Positions 16,982-25,229 of a DNA stretch of 33,254 nucleotides are shown here, one piece after another. The stretch is from JAUIAI01 sp049680625 (GTDB lineage: Bacteria; Pseudomonadota; Gammaproteobacteria; Burkholderiales; Burkholderiaceae_E). A program made the translations under genes and the position numbers. Where the stretch lies: assembly GCA_049680625.1 (NCBI GenBank), contig JBAUID010000249.1, positions 1 through 33,254 of the forward strand. The letters are read 5' to 3'. A model generated the notes under the pieces. It did no database searches. It was not told where the DNA came from and saw only the letters and a list, made by a program, of their open reading frames with translations. Within the stretch, counting starts at the first letter, position 1. Each line of letters begins with the position of its first letter.

Positions 16982-17686
16982 GTGAACGAACGCATCCTGA
17001 TTGTGGAAGACGAGCCAGCCATTAGTGAACTGGTTGCGGTCAACCTGCGTCACGCCGGCTACCAGATATCCGAAGCGGCTGATGCCCGGGGAGCAATGGT
17101 GATACTCGATCAGCACAAACCAGATCTGATTGTGCTGGACTGGATGCTGCCTGATATGTCCGGGCTCGACCTGGCCAAACGCCTGCGGGCGTCAGATGCC
17201 TACCGCCGGATCGCTATTATTATGCTAACCGCCCGCGCGCAAGAGGGTGACAAGTTGCAAGGCTTTGACATAGGCGTTGATGATTACATGACCAAACCGT
17301 TCTCGCCTCGAGAACTGACGGCCCGGGTTAAGGCAGTACTGCGGCGCAACACTGGCGCGGACAGCGATTCTGAAACTGGTGATACAGGGCCACTCGAGCT
17401 GGCCGGATTGCGACTCGAGCGCAATACCCACCGGGTTTTTTCGGGCAATGAACCGGTGGAGCTCAGCCCGACTGAATTCAAGCTGCTGGCCTACTTTATG
17501 TCGAACCCCGAACGGGTAATGTCCCGTGGCAAATTGCTCGATTCCGTCTGGGGAAACAGTGCGGATATAGAAGAGCGAACCGTTGATGTCCATATCCGAC
17601 GATTGCGACTGGCACTACGACCAAGCGGCGCAGACCAGTCAATTCAGACCGTTCGCGGGGGCGGCTACCGGTTCAGCGCAAGCTGA
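16982..17686 (+). CDS. phoB: phosphate regulon response regulator PhoB
   Basis: The 234-residue OmpR/PhoB-family regulator has a receiver domain (1-120) with acidic pocket VEDEPAI, the phospho-accepting aspartate in IVLDWMLPDMSG and the lysine in MTKPFSPREL. A winged-helix DNA-binding domain follows (about 135-234) with ELSPTEFKLLAYFM, recognition helix EERTVDVHIRRLRLAL and the wing TVRGGGYRFS. It activates genes with Pho boxes when phosphate is scarce. The start is GTG at 16982, the only one that gives the full receiver N-terminus MNERILIVEDE; the ribosome site is weak. It lies just downstream of its own candidate Pho boxes and 91 bases before phoR. Confidence 0.96.
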   Translation: MNERILIVEDEPAISELVAVNLRHAGYQISEAADARGAMVILDQHKPDLIVLDWMLPDMSGLDLAKRLRASDAYRRIAIIMLTARAQEGDKLQGFDIGVDDYMTKPFSPRELTARVKAVLRRNTGADSDSETGDTGPLELAGLRLERNTHRVFSGNEPVELSPTEFKLLAYFMSNPERVMSRGKLLDSVWGNSADIEERTVDVHIRRLRLALRPSGADQSIQTVRGGGYRFSAS

Positions 17687-17777
17687 AGTCGCCAATCATC
17701 GTGCCAATCCGCAATCCCACTGCCCCGCAAAACCTTGCAAGACATACGCGAACCCGGATCCAAGTCATAATCAGCTA

Positions 17778-19061
17778 ATGATCTGGTTTCGCAATGCTCT
17801 CGTTCTCGCCATCGGCATCGCTGGCGCCACCGTTTTATACGTGGCTGGACTAGAATTTTCTGCGCTTGCCTGGCTCGGATTGTGGTTTGCCGGATTCATG
17901 GCTTATCAGTCATTTTTTGCCCACAAGCTGCAAACCTGGCTAGCCGACCCAAATAGTCATCCGGTTCCTACCGGACACGGTTACTGGGGCGAAATGTTTG
18001 ATGGTATGTCACGGTTTGTCAGCGGCGAGGCCAATGTACGTAGTGATCTGGCTGCGGATATCGAGCGCACCCGGGCTTTGGTTGACCAGCTACCCAACGG
18101 CTTAATGCTCCTTGGGAAAAACAATGTTTTAAATTGGCATAACCGGGCGGCCGGACAATTACACGGGGTATTAACCATTGGCCGACCCATTGAACAATTT
18201 ATTCGCCAGCCAGAGTTCACCCGTTACCTTAGAGCCAATGATTTTGATGTGCCGCTGCGTTGTGAACTTCTTGCCAGACCCGGCCGCACCTTCGAGATTC
18301 GAATTCACGACCTCAATGACGGGTCACGAGTAATCATTAGCCGCGACATTACCGAACAAGCCAGGCTTGATACGATGCGCGATGAATTCATTGCCAACGT
18401 CTCTCATGAAATCCGAACACCGGTCACGGTGATCGGCGGGTTTGCCGAGACAATGCTCGACCTTGACCTTGAAAAAGAAAAACAAGTTGAGTATCTGAAC
18501 GCAATACTAAAGCACAGTCATACCATGCAAAGCCTGGTTGCCGACTTACTCACCCTGTCATCTCTGGAAGCAGGAATTGACGGTGTCAGTGATGATTTAA
18601 TCGACTTGCAAGCCTTATTTGATGTTCTGGCAGCGGAAACCCGCGATTTATCCGGCGGCAAACACCAGATTCTTGCGCAAGCCCCGGAAAGCCTGACCCT
18701 GGTTGGAAGTCGCACTGAAATTGAAAGTGCCGTCCGCAACCTGCTAACCAATGCGGTTCGTTACACCCCCGAAGGCGGGGAAATCCGGCTCGGCTGGGTA
18801 GACCTTGATCACGGTGGTCAGGTGACGGTCACCGATACCGGTATTGGTATTTCACCGGAACACCTGCCTCAGCTAACGCAGCGCTTTTACCGGGTGGACC
18901 GTGCGCGCTCCCGCTCAACTGGAGGAACCGGTCTGGGCCTGGCGATTGTCAAACGGATTGCCTCACGCCACAACGCAAGCCTGAATGTTGCCAGTAAGGT
19001 CGGGCAAGGCAGCACATTCTCGCTGACCTTCCCAAGCACCCGCGTTCGGCGCCCGGCCTAA
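17778..19061 (+). CDS. phoR: phosphate regulon sensor histidine kinase PhoR
   Basis: The 427-residue protein matches E. coli PhoR in length and layout. Two N-terminal membrane helices (about residues 4-45) lead to a PAS domain (about 95-190, with QPEFTRYLRANDFDVPL). A HisKA domain follows with the phosphorylated histidine in FIANVSHEIRTPVTVIGG. The ATPase domain has N-box NLLTNAVRYTPEGG, G1 VTDTGIGISPEHL and G2 STGGTGLGLAIVKRI. There is no large periplasmic sensor domain, as is usual for PhoR, which reads the state of the Pst transporter through PhoU. ATG 17778 is chosen because the membrane helices begin right after it. The frame is open further upstream into phoB, but that part has no PhoR similarity. 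The ribosome site is weak. Confidence 0.95.
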   Translation: MIWFRNALVLAIGIAGATVLYVAGLEFSALAWLGLWFAGFMAYQSFFAHKLQTWLADPNSHPVPTGHGYWGEMFDGMSRFVSGEANVRSDLAADIERTRALVDQLPNGLMLLGKNNVLNWHNRAAGQLHGVLTIGRPIEQFIRQPEFTRYLRANDFDVPLRCELLARPGRTFEIRIHDLNDGSRVIISRDITEQARLDTMRDEFIANVSHEIRTPVTVIGGFAETMLDLDLEKEKQVEYLNAILKHSHTMQSLVADLLTLSSLEAGIDGVSDDLIDLQALFDVLAAETRDLSGGKHQILAQAPESLTLVGSRTEIESAVRNLLTNAVRYTPEGGEIRLGWVDLDHGGQVTVTDTGIGISPEHLPQLTQRFYRVDRARSRSTGGTGLGLAIVKRIASRHNASLNVASKVGQGSTFSLTFPSTRVRRPA

Positions 19062-19101
19062 GCGTCCGGTTCAGGCGTCCACTTGATCAACCAACAATCG
19101 A

Positions 19102-19494
19102 TCAGGCCATTAATATTTGCCAGGCAACAGCAGCCTGAGCGAGGAAGCCAACAAAAAAAGTCAGCGTTCTGGCCAGCGGTAACTTCATTGTGTAAGCAAG
19201 AGCATGGCCAACCCGAGCCCAGAAAAACACTACTGCGGCGGTCGCTATTGTCTCGTTGCTGATACCCATGGCATGGGCTACCAATACCAGAACCCCAAAA
19301 ACAACCAGGTTATCTATCCCGTTTTTGTGCGCTTTCATGAGGCGCTGTGCCCACGCCGATTGGGGTTTCGGATTCGAAGGGTATCCGATTGCGTCCAGCA
19401 AGCCGCCGGTCATTATTCGGTCAAGCACGTAAGGCAGCCACAAAATGCCGGTCAGCGCGGCGGTCAACCCCAGGTAATACAGCTCGGCTTTCAT
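19102..19494 (-). CDS. MAPEG-family membrane protein
   Basis: The 130-residue protein has four hydrophobic helices and the MAPEG (membrane-associated eicosanoid/glutathione metabolism) pattern. It shows QRLMKAHKNGIDNLVVFGVLV after the first loop and FFWARVGHALAYTMKLPLARTL in the third and fourth helices. Bacterial members often have unknown substrates; some conjugate glutathione. Codons for Val-Met-Met stand in a row at the start. The second ATG (19494) is favoured because GGAG lies seven bases upstream. It converges with phoR, 40 bases from its stop, and no Pho box is seen in front of it, so it may not belong to the phosphate regulon. Confidence 0.85.
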   Translation of the reverse strand: MKAELYYLGLTAALTGILWLPYVLDRIMTGGLLDAIGYPSNPKPQSAWAQRLMKAHKNGIDNLVVFGVLVLVAHAMGISNETIATAAVVFFWARVGHALAYTMKLPLARTLTFFVGFLAQAAVAWQILMA

Positions 19495-19609
19495 CATCAC
19501 TCTCCTCTAATTATCGTCGGGGTAGTACCGTAACAATAATCAGAAAATATCGGAACAAAAATTCTTTGAAAAGATGATTTGGGAATAGCAAAAATTGAGG
19601 ATGGCCGAA

Positions 19610-19629
19610 CGCCACAGTTGCGTGTGGCG
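19610..19629 (-). terminator. weak candidate terminator after phoU
   Basis: CGCCAC and GTGGCG form a 6-bp stem around an 8-base loop, 21 bases after the phoU stop. On the - strand a T-rich run (CAATTTTTG) follows only after about ten bases, so efficiency is doubtful. Confidence 0.4.
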
Positions 19630-19649
19630 CCAGCATAAGCTTTGCCACG

Positions 19650-20357
19650 CTAGCTTTTGTCTTCGTTTTTTCCCTGCAAGACACTGCGCCGATGACGCGG
19701 GTCAACGCCTTCCACGACAGTGACAACGTATTCACCAACATTCTTGGCGTGATCACCAACCCGCTCGATTGACTGAACAATGAAAATCAACTTCAGGCAC
19801 TCGACCACAGAATCGCGGTTCTCGCTCATGGCAACCAGTAAATCAGCGGTTAGCTCGTCGCGCAGTTTATCAACATCTTTGTCTCGAGCCAGCAGCGGCG
19901 CACTGGCCTGGGCATTTTGCTGCACGTAGGCATCAGTCCCCGTTCGAAGCATCTCACACACCATCGATGCCATTTGGTCGATACGTTCCATATTGATTGG
20001 CAAAGTGCGTCCGCGCAGATCCCGGGCCGCGTAGGCAATTTTCTTTGCCTCATCACCAATACGTTCGAAGTCGCTGTTCATGTGCAGCACAGCAATAATC
20101 TCACGCAGATCGACCGCAATAGGCTGCAACTTGGCAATCATCTGGTGGCAGCGCAAATCGGTTTCAACATGCATCCGATTGACTTCCGCTTCATCATGCA
20201 GCACCTGGGTAACAAGTTCCAGGTCTCCTTCGCGCACCGCCTCAACCGCCTTAAGGAATTGTTGCTCCACCAGACCAGCCATCGTGGTCGCGGCTGTTCG
20301 CAGCGCTTCCAGATCGGTGTCAAATTGCGTAATCGTATGTGTTTGATGTTCCATCAT
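19650..20357 (-). CDS. phoU: phosphate transport and signalling regulator PhoU
   Basis: The 235-residue all-helical protein consists of two PhoU repeats. Each carries the metal-binding E/DxxxD pattern, seen in MNSDFERIGDEAKKIAYAA and IVQSIERVGDHAKNVGEYV. PhoU interacts with PhoR and the Pst transporter, keeping the regulon off when phosphate is plentiful and limiting uptake. The start is at ATG 20357 or the next codon ATG 20354; GGGG lies just upstream. It follows pstB1 by 10 bases and is last in the pstS1-C1-A1-B1-phoU order, as in E. coli. It is the only phoU in the window although there are two Pst systems. Confidence 0.95.
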   Translation of the reverse strand: MMEHQTHTITQFDTDLEALRTAATTMAGLVEQQFLKAVEAVREGDLELVTQVLHDEAEVNRMHVETDLRCHQMIAKLQPIAVDLREIIAVLHMNSDFERIGDEAKKIAYAARDLRGRTLPINMERIDQMASMVCEMLRTGTDAYVQQNAQASAPLLARDKDVDKLRDELTADLLVAMSENRDSVVECLKLIFIVQSIERVGDHAKNVGEYVVTVVEGVDPRHRRSVLQGKNEDKS

Positions 20358-20367
20358 ATGCCCCGGG

Positions 20368-21159
20368 TTAACCAAAGCGACCGGTTATGTAGTCTTCGGT
20401 CTCTTTCTTGGCTGGCTTAACAAACAACTCGTCGGTTTTACCAAACTCAACCAATTCGCCCAAATACATATAGGCGGTGTAATCCGAAATTCTTGCTGCC
20501 TGTTGCATGTTATGCGTGACGATTGCGATTGTGTAGTCCTTCTTTAGTTCGTGCACCAATTCTTCGACTTTCGCCGTAGAAATCGGGTCGAGCGCACTGG
20601 TTGGTTCGTCCAAAAGCAACACCTCGGGTTTTACTGCAACCATCCGGGCAATACACAGGCGCTGCTGCTGCCCGCCAGACAAACTCAACCCACTCTGATT
20701 GAGCTTGTCTTTGACCTCATCCCACAAAGCCGCCTGCTTTAGCGCCCACTCGACGCGTTCACGCATTTGCTGACCCGACAGAGAATCGTACAAGCGCACC
20801 CCAAAAGCAATGTTCTCAAAAATTGTCATCGGAAACGGGGTTGGCTTCTGAAACACCATACCAACCTTAGCACGCAACATATTGAGATCTTGCTTTTTGG
20901 CAAGAACGTTATCACCACGGAAAATAATTTCCCCTTCTGCTCGTTGGTTTGGGTATAAATCGAACATCCGGTTGAAAGTGCGTAGCAAGGTCGACTTGCC
21001 ACATCCTGACGGTCCAATAAACGCTGTAACCTTGTTCCGGACCAGGGTCAGGGATACGTCTTTGAGCGCCCGAAAATCACCGTAAAAAAAGTTTAGATCA
21101 CGCACTTGCATTACCGGCGTCTCACCGGCCAGCAGGTCAGGCTTACTCATGCTATCCAT
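20368..21159 (-). CDS. pstB: phosphate ABC transporter ATP-binding protein PstB (system 1)
   Basis: The 263-residue ABC ATPase powers high-affinity phosphate uptake. It has Walker A IGPSGCGKSTLLRTFNR, a Q-loop in MVFQKPTPFPMTIFENIAFG, signature LSGGQQQRLCIARM, Walker B VLLLDEPTSALDP and the switch histidine in IAIVTHNMQQAAR. YITGRFG at the end is typical of PstB. It lies 41 bases after pstA1. A second ATG three codons in (21150) is an equally possible start. PstB1 lacks the long N-terminal extension found in PstB2 of this window. Confidence 0.95.
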   Translation of the reverse strand: MDSMSKPDLLAGETPVMQVRDLNFFYGDFRALKDVSLTLVRNKVTAFIGPSGCGKSTLLRTFNRMFDLYPNQRAEGEIIFRGDNVLAKKQDLNMLRAKVGMVFQKPTPFPMTIFENIAFGVRLYDSLSGQQMRERVEWALKQAALWDEVKDKLNQSGLSLSGGQQQRLCIARMVAVKPEVLLLDEPTSALDPISTAKVEELVHELKKDYTIAIVTHNMQQAARISDYTAYMYLGELVEFGKTDELFVKPAKKETEDYITGRFG

Positions 21160-21200
21160 AGCGCTTGTTCACTTGCCACCCAAATGGTCTATTCGCACCG

Positions 21201-22046
21201 TTAATCACGAACTTTATCGCGAAATACGGTGCGCGCAATTATGTTGATCGTCAGAACGATAAGCGCAATCAATGCCGCTCCGCCCCAGGCCAGTTCCTGC
21301 CAGCTCGCGTACGGGCTGAGTGCAAAATTGTAAATAACCACCGGCAGATTCGCCATTGGCTTGCTCATATCGGTCGAGAAAAACTGGTTATTCAGTGCGG
21401 TAAACAGCAATGGCGCCGTCTCACCGATAATACGGGCAACTGCCAGCAAAATGCCGGTAACAATTCCCCCTTTAACTGCACGCAATGCGATGGAAACGTT
21501 AACCTTCCAGCGCGGGGCTCCCAGTGCAAATGCCGCTTCCCGCAAACCACCGGGAACCAGGTTCAACATGTTCTCCGTCGTGCGAACAATAACCGGTACG
21601 GCAATCAGAGTCAGAGCCAGCGAGCCAGCCCACCCGGAGAACTGCCTGAACGTAGCCACCGCAATTGCATACACAAATAAGCCGATTACGATAGAAGGCG
21701 CCGACAACATGATGTCGTTCACAAACCGGGTAATGGCAGCAAACCGGGACTTTTGCCCGTATTCAGCCAGGTAAATGCCGGCCAGAACACCAATCGGTGT
21801 GGCCACCAGGGTTGATACCGCAACCATCATCAGGCTGCCCACAATGGCATTGGCCAGACCACCCCCGTCGGTTCCTGGCGCCGGGGTCGACTCGACAAAC
21901 AAGTTGGCGCTAAACGCTGACAATCCGTTATAAAACAGCGTCCACAGAATCCACGCCAGTGCGGCCAGGCCAATTGCCATGGCCAGCGAAGAAAAGCACA
22001 GCCCGATACGGTTGGTCCACAGACGGCGCTGGTAACGAGTCGTCAT
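21201..22046 (-). CDS. pstA: phosphate ABC transporter permease PstA (system 1)
   Basis: The 281-residue inner-membrane permease has six predicted helices and forms the channel with PstC. The ABC permease coupling (EAA-like) region is ALGAPRWKVNVSIALRAVKGG, followed by ARIIGETAPLLFTALNNQF, characteristic of PstA. AGIYLAEYGQKSRFA is another family landmark. The ATG at 22046 shares one base with the pstC1 stop (TGATG), so the two are probably translationally coupled. Length is normal for an E. coli-type PstA (about 280-300). Confidence 0.94.
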   Translation of the reverse strand: MTTRYQRRLWTNRIGLCFSSLAMAIGLAALAWILWTLFYNGLSAFSANLFVESTPAPGTDGGGLANAIVGSLMMVAVSTLVATPIGVLAGIYLAEYGQKSRFAAITRFVNDIMLSAPSIVIGLFVYAIAVATFRQFSGWAGSLALTLIAVPVIVRTTENMLNLVPGGLREAAFALGAPRWKVNVSIALRAVKGGIVTGILLAVARIIGETAPLLFTALNNQFFSTDMSKPMANLPVVIYNFALSPYASWQELAWGGAALIALIVLTINIIARTVFRDKVRD

Positions 22047-23029
22047 CAGACACCCTGCCTGCGAGTGCCGCGATCGGTTAACCACTTGGCAATACTGAGG
22101 ACAACAAAGGTGATTGCAAACAGAATCAACGCCAGGGCATATAAAGACGGGATGTGCAGATCGGGGTCGGCTTCGGCAAATTCATTGGCCAGGGTTGATG
22201 CAATGGAGTTACCCGGCGCGAACAAACTGGTCGATAAGCGATTCGCATTACCGATAACAAAGGTGACGGCCATTGTTTCACCCAGGGCCCTGCCCAGGCC
22301 CAGCATAATGCCGCCGATGACCCCTACGCGGGTATACGGTACAACTACATAGCGAATCACTTCGAAAGTTGTGCAACCTATACCGTAGGCAGACTCCTTT
22401 AATACGGGTGGTACGGTCTCAAAGACATCACGCATCACCGAAGCAATGAACGGAATCACCATCAGCGCCAAAACAATGCCGGCGGTAAATACACCAACCC
22501 CCAGGGGCACACCGGCAAACAGAAAAAACCCGGTATCGGCCAGCCAGGGCTGTACGTAGTCTTGCAGCAACGGCGCCAGGATGAACAAACCCCAGATACC
22601 GTAAATAATTGACGGCACTCCAGCCAGCAATTCGATTGCCGTACCCAGTGGCCGACGCAGTACAACCGGGCATGTCTCGGTTAGGAATACTGCAATGCCG
22701 AAGCTGATTGGCACCGCAATCACCAGGGCAATAGCTGAAGTCACCAGGGTACCAACAATGGCAATGACCGCGCCGTATTCGTCGTCAGCAGGGCTCCAGG
22801 TGGTACCCCACAGGAACCCTGGTCCAAACTCCTCAAGTGCCGGCCACGCCTCGTACACCAGGGAGCCGATAATGCCGGCAAGCGCCAGTAAAACCAGGAT
22901 CGCGAACATCAGCGTTACCCCGGCGAACAATCGATCCTGCAGAGCAAATCGGCGCACCCGAGCCAGCATCTGGGCCGGATCGCCACCAGCCTCGCTGGCT
23001 GTCGCTGAACTAAGGGTTTGCTCTGACAT
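22046..23029 (-). CDS. pstC: phosphate ABC transporter permease PstC (system 1)
   Basis: The 327-residue permease has six helices, with the PstC coupling region SAYGIGCTTFEVIRYVVVPY and LGRALGETMAVTFVIGNA. ELLAGVPSIIYGIWGLF is another strong PstC match. The chosen ATG at 23029 has AAGGA four bases upstream; another ATG at 23065 would add 12 residues and also has a partial ribosome site. The N-terminus before the first helix is hydrophilic and Ala/Ser-rich. The gene follows pstS1 after about 200 bases that contain a perfect hairpin. Confidence 0.94.
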   Translation of the reverse strand: MSEQTLSSATASEAGGDPAQMLARVRRFALQDRLFAGVTLMFAILVLLALAGIIGSLVYEAWPALEEFGPGFLWGTTWSPADDEYGAVIAIVGTLVTSAIALVIAVPISFGIAVFLTETCPVVLRRPLGTAIELLAGVPSIIYGIWGLFILAPLLQDYVQPWLADTGFFLFAGVPLGVGVFTAGIVLALMVIPFIASVMRDVFETVPPVLKESAYGIGCTTFEVIRYVVVPYTRVGVIGGIMLGLGRALGETMAVTFVIGNANRLSTSLFAPGNSIASTLANEFAEADPDLHIPSLYALALILFAITFVVLSIAKWLTDRGTRRQGV

Positions 23030-23175
23030 AGAGTCCTTCGTGAAACTGGTTGCTTCGCGGTTCATGCCGCCTGGCTGGATCGCCTGGCTCGCTCGCCTGA
23101 CTTGACCGAATGCCGACCGCCATCAACAAACAAAAATCCGAACCATCGCGTGATCGTTCGGATTGTACTGTGCCA

Positions 23176-23201
23176 GCTGGCCTGACTAATTTCAGGCCAG
23201 C
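23176..23201 (-). terminator. intercistronic hairpin between pstS1 and pstC1
   Basis: GCTGGCCTGA and TCAGGCCAGC form a perfect 10-bp stem around a 6-base loop, 34 bases after the pstS1 stop. No T tract follows on the - strand. It is therefore more likely an RNA-stabilising or partial-attenuation hairpin that raises PstS relative to the membrane subunits than a full terminator. Confidence 0.6.
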
Positions 23202-23234
23202 CTGCCAATTAAACCACTGGCTTACACCAACTGC

Positions 23235-24278
23235 TTATTTTGAAGGCAATACCGGCGAGCCGCTGCCATCTACAATTTCTTTCCACGCTGCCTGGACGAG
23301 AGCAACGGTTTCTTTGGGCAATGGCACGTAGTCAAGCGCCAGCGCAAGTTCCTGGCCCTCGTTCAGAGCCCAGCGGAAGAACTTCAGTGCTTCGGCCGAC
23401 TGTTCAGGCTGCTCTGGTTTGCGATACATCAGAATAAATGATGCTGATGTAATCGGCCAGGCATCGTCTGCACCCTGGTTATTCAGCGAGATACCAAACC
23501 CAGGTTCGGCACTCCAATCAGCACCTGCCGCAGCAGCAGCAAAACTGGATGCGTCCGGTTGAACAGACTTTCCGGCTTTGTTCAACATGCCAGCGTGCAA
23601 CATTTCGTTTTGTTTAGCGTATGCGTACTCAACATATCCAATTGAGTTTTTCAGCTTTAATACGTTGGCAGCAACACCTGCGTTGCCTTTGCCGCCAATT
23701 CCGGTCGGCCAGTTCACTGTCTTGCCAGCACCAACGGCGTCTTTAAACCCTGGATCGACATCCGCCAGAAAAGTGGTGAATCCGGCCGTTGTTCCTGAGG
23801 AGTCAGACCGGTAGACAACAGTAATTGGATTTGATGGCAGTGATACACCATTGTTAAGGCTTTTTATGGCTGAATCATCCCACTTCTTGATTTTGCCGCT
23901 GAATATCGCCGCCAGGGTCTTGCCGTCCAGAGTTAACTGTCCAGGCGTCACACCTTCGAGATTCACAACCGGCACGATACCGCCAATGACTGCCGGAAAT
24001 TGCAGTAAATCGCTTCGCTTAAGTTGCTTACCAGTCATTGGCGCATCAGTTGCCCCAAAGTCGACTGTTTTCACCTTGATCTGCTTGATGCCACCGCCGG
24101 ACCCGATGGCCTGGTAGTTGAGCTGATTGCCGGTTTTTTCTTTGTAAACCTCTGCCCATTTGGAATAAACAGGTGCCGGGAACGTAGCCCCCGCACCGGT
24201 AATGTCGGCGGCAACGGCCGGCGCAGCAAAAGCCGTGGCGGCCGCTATAAGACCCATAGTTCGTTGCAGACGATGCAT
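23235..24278 (-). CDS. pstS: periplasmic phosphate-binding protein PstS (system 1, E. coli type)
   Basis: The 347-residue protein has a Sec signal ending PAVA (cleavage after residue 23). The mature start ADITGAGATFPAPVYSKWAEVYK is the hallmark of E. coli-type PstS. Phosphate-contact segments are AIGSGGGIKQIK, FGATDAPMTGKQL and YRSDSSGTTAGFTTFL. It captures phosphate in the periplasm and delivers it to PstC1A1. A GGAG ten bases before ATG 24278 supports the start. Two strong Pho boxes lie upstream, between this gene and arsC, so pstS1 should have its own phosphate-controlled promoter. Confidence 0.96.
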   Translation of the reverse strand: MHRLQRTMGLIAAATAFAAPAVAADITGAGATFPAPVYSKWAEVYKEKTGNQLNYQAIGSGGGIKQIKVKTVDFGATDAPMTGKQLKRSDLLQFPAVIGGIVPVVNLEGVTPGQLTLDGKTLAAIFSGKIKKWDDSAIKSLNNGVSLPSNPITVVYRSDSSGTTAGFTTFLADVDPGFKDAVGAGKTVNWPTGIGGKGNAGVAANVLKLKNSIGYVEYAYAKQNEMLHAGMLNKAGKSVQPDASSFAAAAAGADWSAEPGFGISLNNQGADDAWPITSASFILMYRKPEQPEQSAEALKFFRWALNEGQELALALDYVPLPKETVALVQAAWKEIVDGSGSPVLPSK

Positions 24279-24319
24279 AACAAATTAACTCCATTCAAGT
24301 GACTTCATCATTTGACTGG

Positions 24320-24353
24320 ACGATACTGACCTTATATGACAAAACAATGACAA
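24320..24353 (-). promoter_or_regulatory. proximal Pho box and -10 of pstS1
   Basis: On the - strand, TTGTCATTGTTTTGTCATA (24353-24335) has two perfect TGTCAT half-sites 11 bases apart. Exactly nine bases on is TATCGT (24325-24320), a suitable -10. Transcription would start about 40 bases before the pstS1 ATG. This is one of the best Pho-box matches in the window. Confidence 0.8.
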
Positions 24354-24439
24354 CCCGCTTGGGTCAACCGCCAAAAACCCTGTAACCATTTGATTTATAG
24401 AATTAATTCTTTAATTATCTCTTCCGAAGCACCCATATG

Positions 24440-24473
24440 ACAGTAGAGTTTTTTGATGACAGACATGTGACAG
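24440..24473 (-). promoter_or_regulatory. distal Pho box and -10 of pstS1
   Basis: On the - strand, CTGTCACATGTCTGTCATC (24473-24455) is a near-consensus Pho box. Nine bases downstream is TACTGT (24445-24440). It lies about 180 bases before the pstS1 ATG and about 100 bases after the arsC stop, so pstS1 may have two tandem PhoB-dependent promoters. Confidence 0.75.
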
Positions 24474-24569
24474 CGCTGGAATTCGGCACAAACACGCACC
24501 GACACCCCGCGACGAGTCGGCTCGACCTGCGTAGGCAGTCGAGAATGGTCTCTTATCTGGTTTTCGAGA

Positions 24570-25064
24570 TTAGCGCCGGATGATTTCGACCAGCGACACC
24601 CGTAATTGGTCGTCGCTCATTTGGTCCAGAGGTAAAGACAACAACTGAAGCATTCGATAACTGATTGCCTGACGGGTCAATTCGAACGCAGCACGCTTGG
24701 CGTTATCACCGCCGATAGCATTCGAAGGGTCTGGGTATCCCCAATGGACTTGTACCGGGCTTCCTGGCCAATAAGGACAAGTTTCTGCAGCGGCATTATC
24801 ACAGACAGTAATAACGGCACGCATCACCGGCCCACCATCTCGGGAAAATTCGTCCCAGTTTTTGCTTTTGAAATCCACCGTACTGACGCCCGCATCTTCC
24901 AGAACATCAATAGCAAACGGATTGATTTTCCCGCTTGGAGAACTACCCGCGCTGTAGGCACGTACATTCTTTTGGTGTTCGGCGGCGAGGTGATTGAGCA
25001 TCGCCTCGGCGAGAATACTTCGGGCAGAATTATGGGTACAAAGAATAAGGAAATTGGTAGTCAT
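24570..25064 (-). CDS. arsC: arsenate reductase, thioredoxin-type (low-molecular-weight phosphatase fold)
   Basis: The 164-residue protein has the low-molecular-weight tyrosine phosphatase fold used by one class of arsenate reductase. The N-terminal loop LILCTHNSARSILAEAML carries the nucleophilic Cys and the CxxNxxRS anion-binding loop. SAGSSPSGKINPFAIDVLEDAG and ITVCDNAAAETCPYWPG, with two further cysteines, match proteobacterial ArsC. It would reduce arsenate to arsenite for export. A phosphotyrosine phosphatase is less likely because the CDNA...CP cysteines are characteristic of ArsC. It stands between phoX and pstS1 on the same strand. No Pho box is seen directly before it, and no arsenite efflux gene is nearby. 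The ribosome site is weak. Confidence 0.85.
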   Translation of the reverse strand: MTTNFLILCTHNSARSILAEAMLNHLAAEHQKNVRAYSAGSSPSGKINPFAIDVLEDAGVSTVDFKSKNWDEFSRDGGPVMRAVITVCDNAAAETCPYWPGSPVQVHWGYPDPSNAIGGDNAKRAAFELTRQAISYRMLQLLSLPLDQMSDDQLRVSLVEIIRR

Positions 25065-25188
25065 ATCAGATAAAGAGTCACACGAAAAGATGACGGTTTG
25101 GCATCAAATAGACGAATACTGGCAACAATTCTCCAATAAGGAAACCCGAAAATTTACTGCATATCGCCATCATCTTTTCGACTTGAAA

Positions 25189-25208
25189 CTATTTACCCGG
25201 ATAAATAG
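25189..25208 (-). terminator. weak hairpin after phoX
   Basis: CTATTTA and TAAATAG form a perfect but A+T-rich 7-bp stem around CCCGGA, about 20 bases after the phoX stop. There is no real T tract, so it may allow read-through into arsC. Confidence 0.35.
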
Positions 25209-25229
25209 GTATTGTCTTGTGACGCGCTA

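Noticed and set aside
17583..17777. Longer PhoR N-terminus beginning inside phoB
   Set aside because: The frame is open, but the added 65 residues have no similarity to PhoR and the membrane helices start right after the ATG at 17778.
25065..25110. Possible Pho box before arsC (GTCATC on the - strand)
   Set aside because: Only one half-site is present; nothing resembling a second stands 11 bases away on either side.
25083..25180. 11-bp perfect inverted repeat (CGAAAAGATGA ... TCATCTTTTCG) between phoX and arsC
   Set aside because: The arms are separated by 76 bases, there is no T tract, and a chance match of A/T-rich sequence is plausible; not strong enough to call a terminator or operator.
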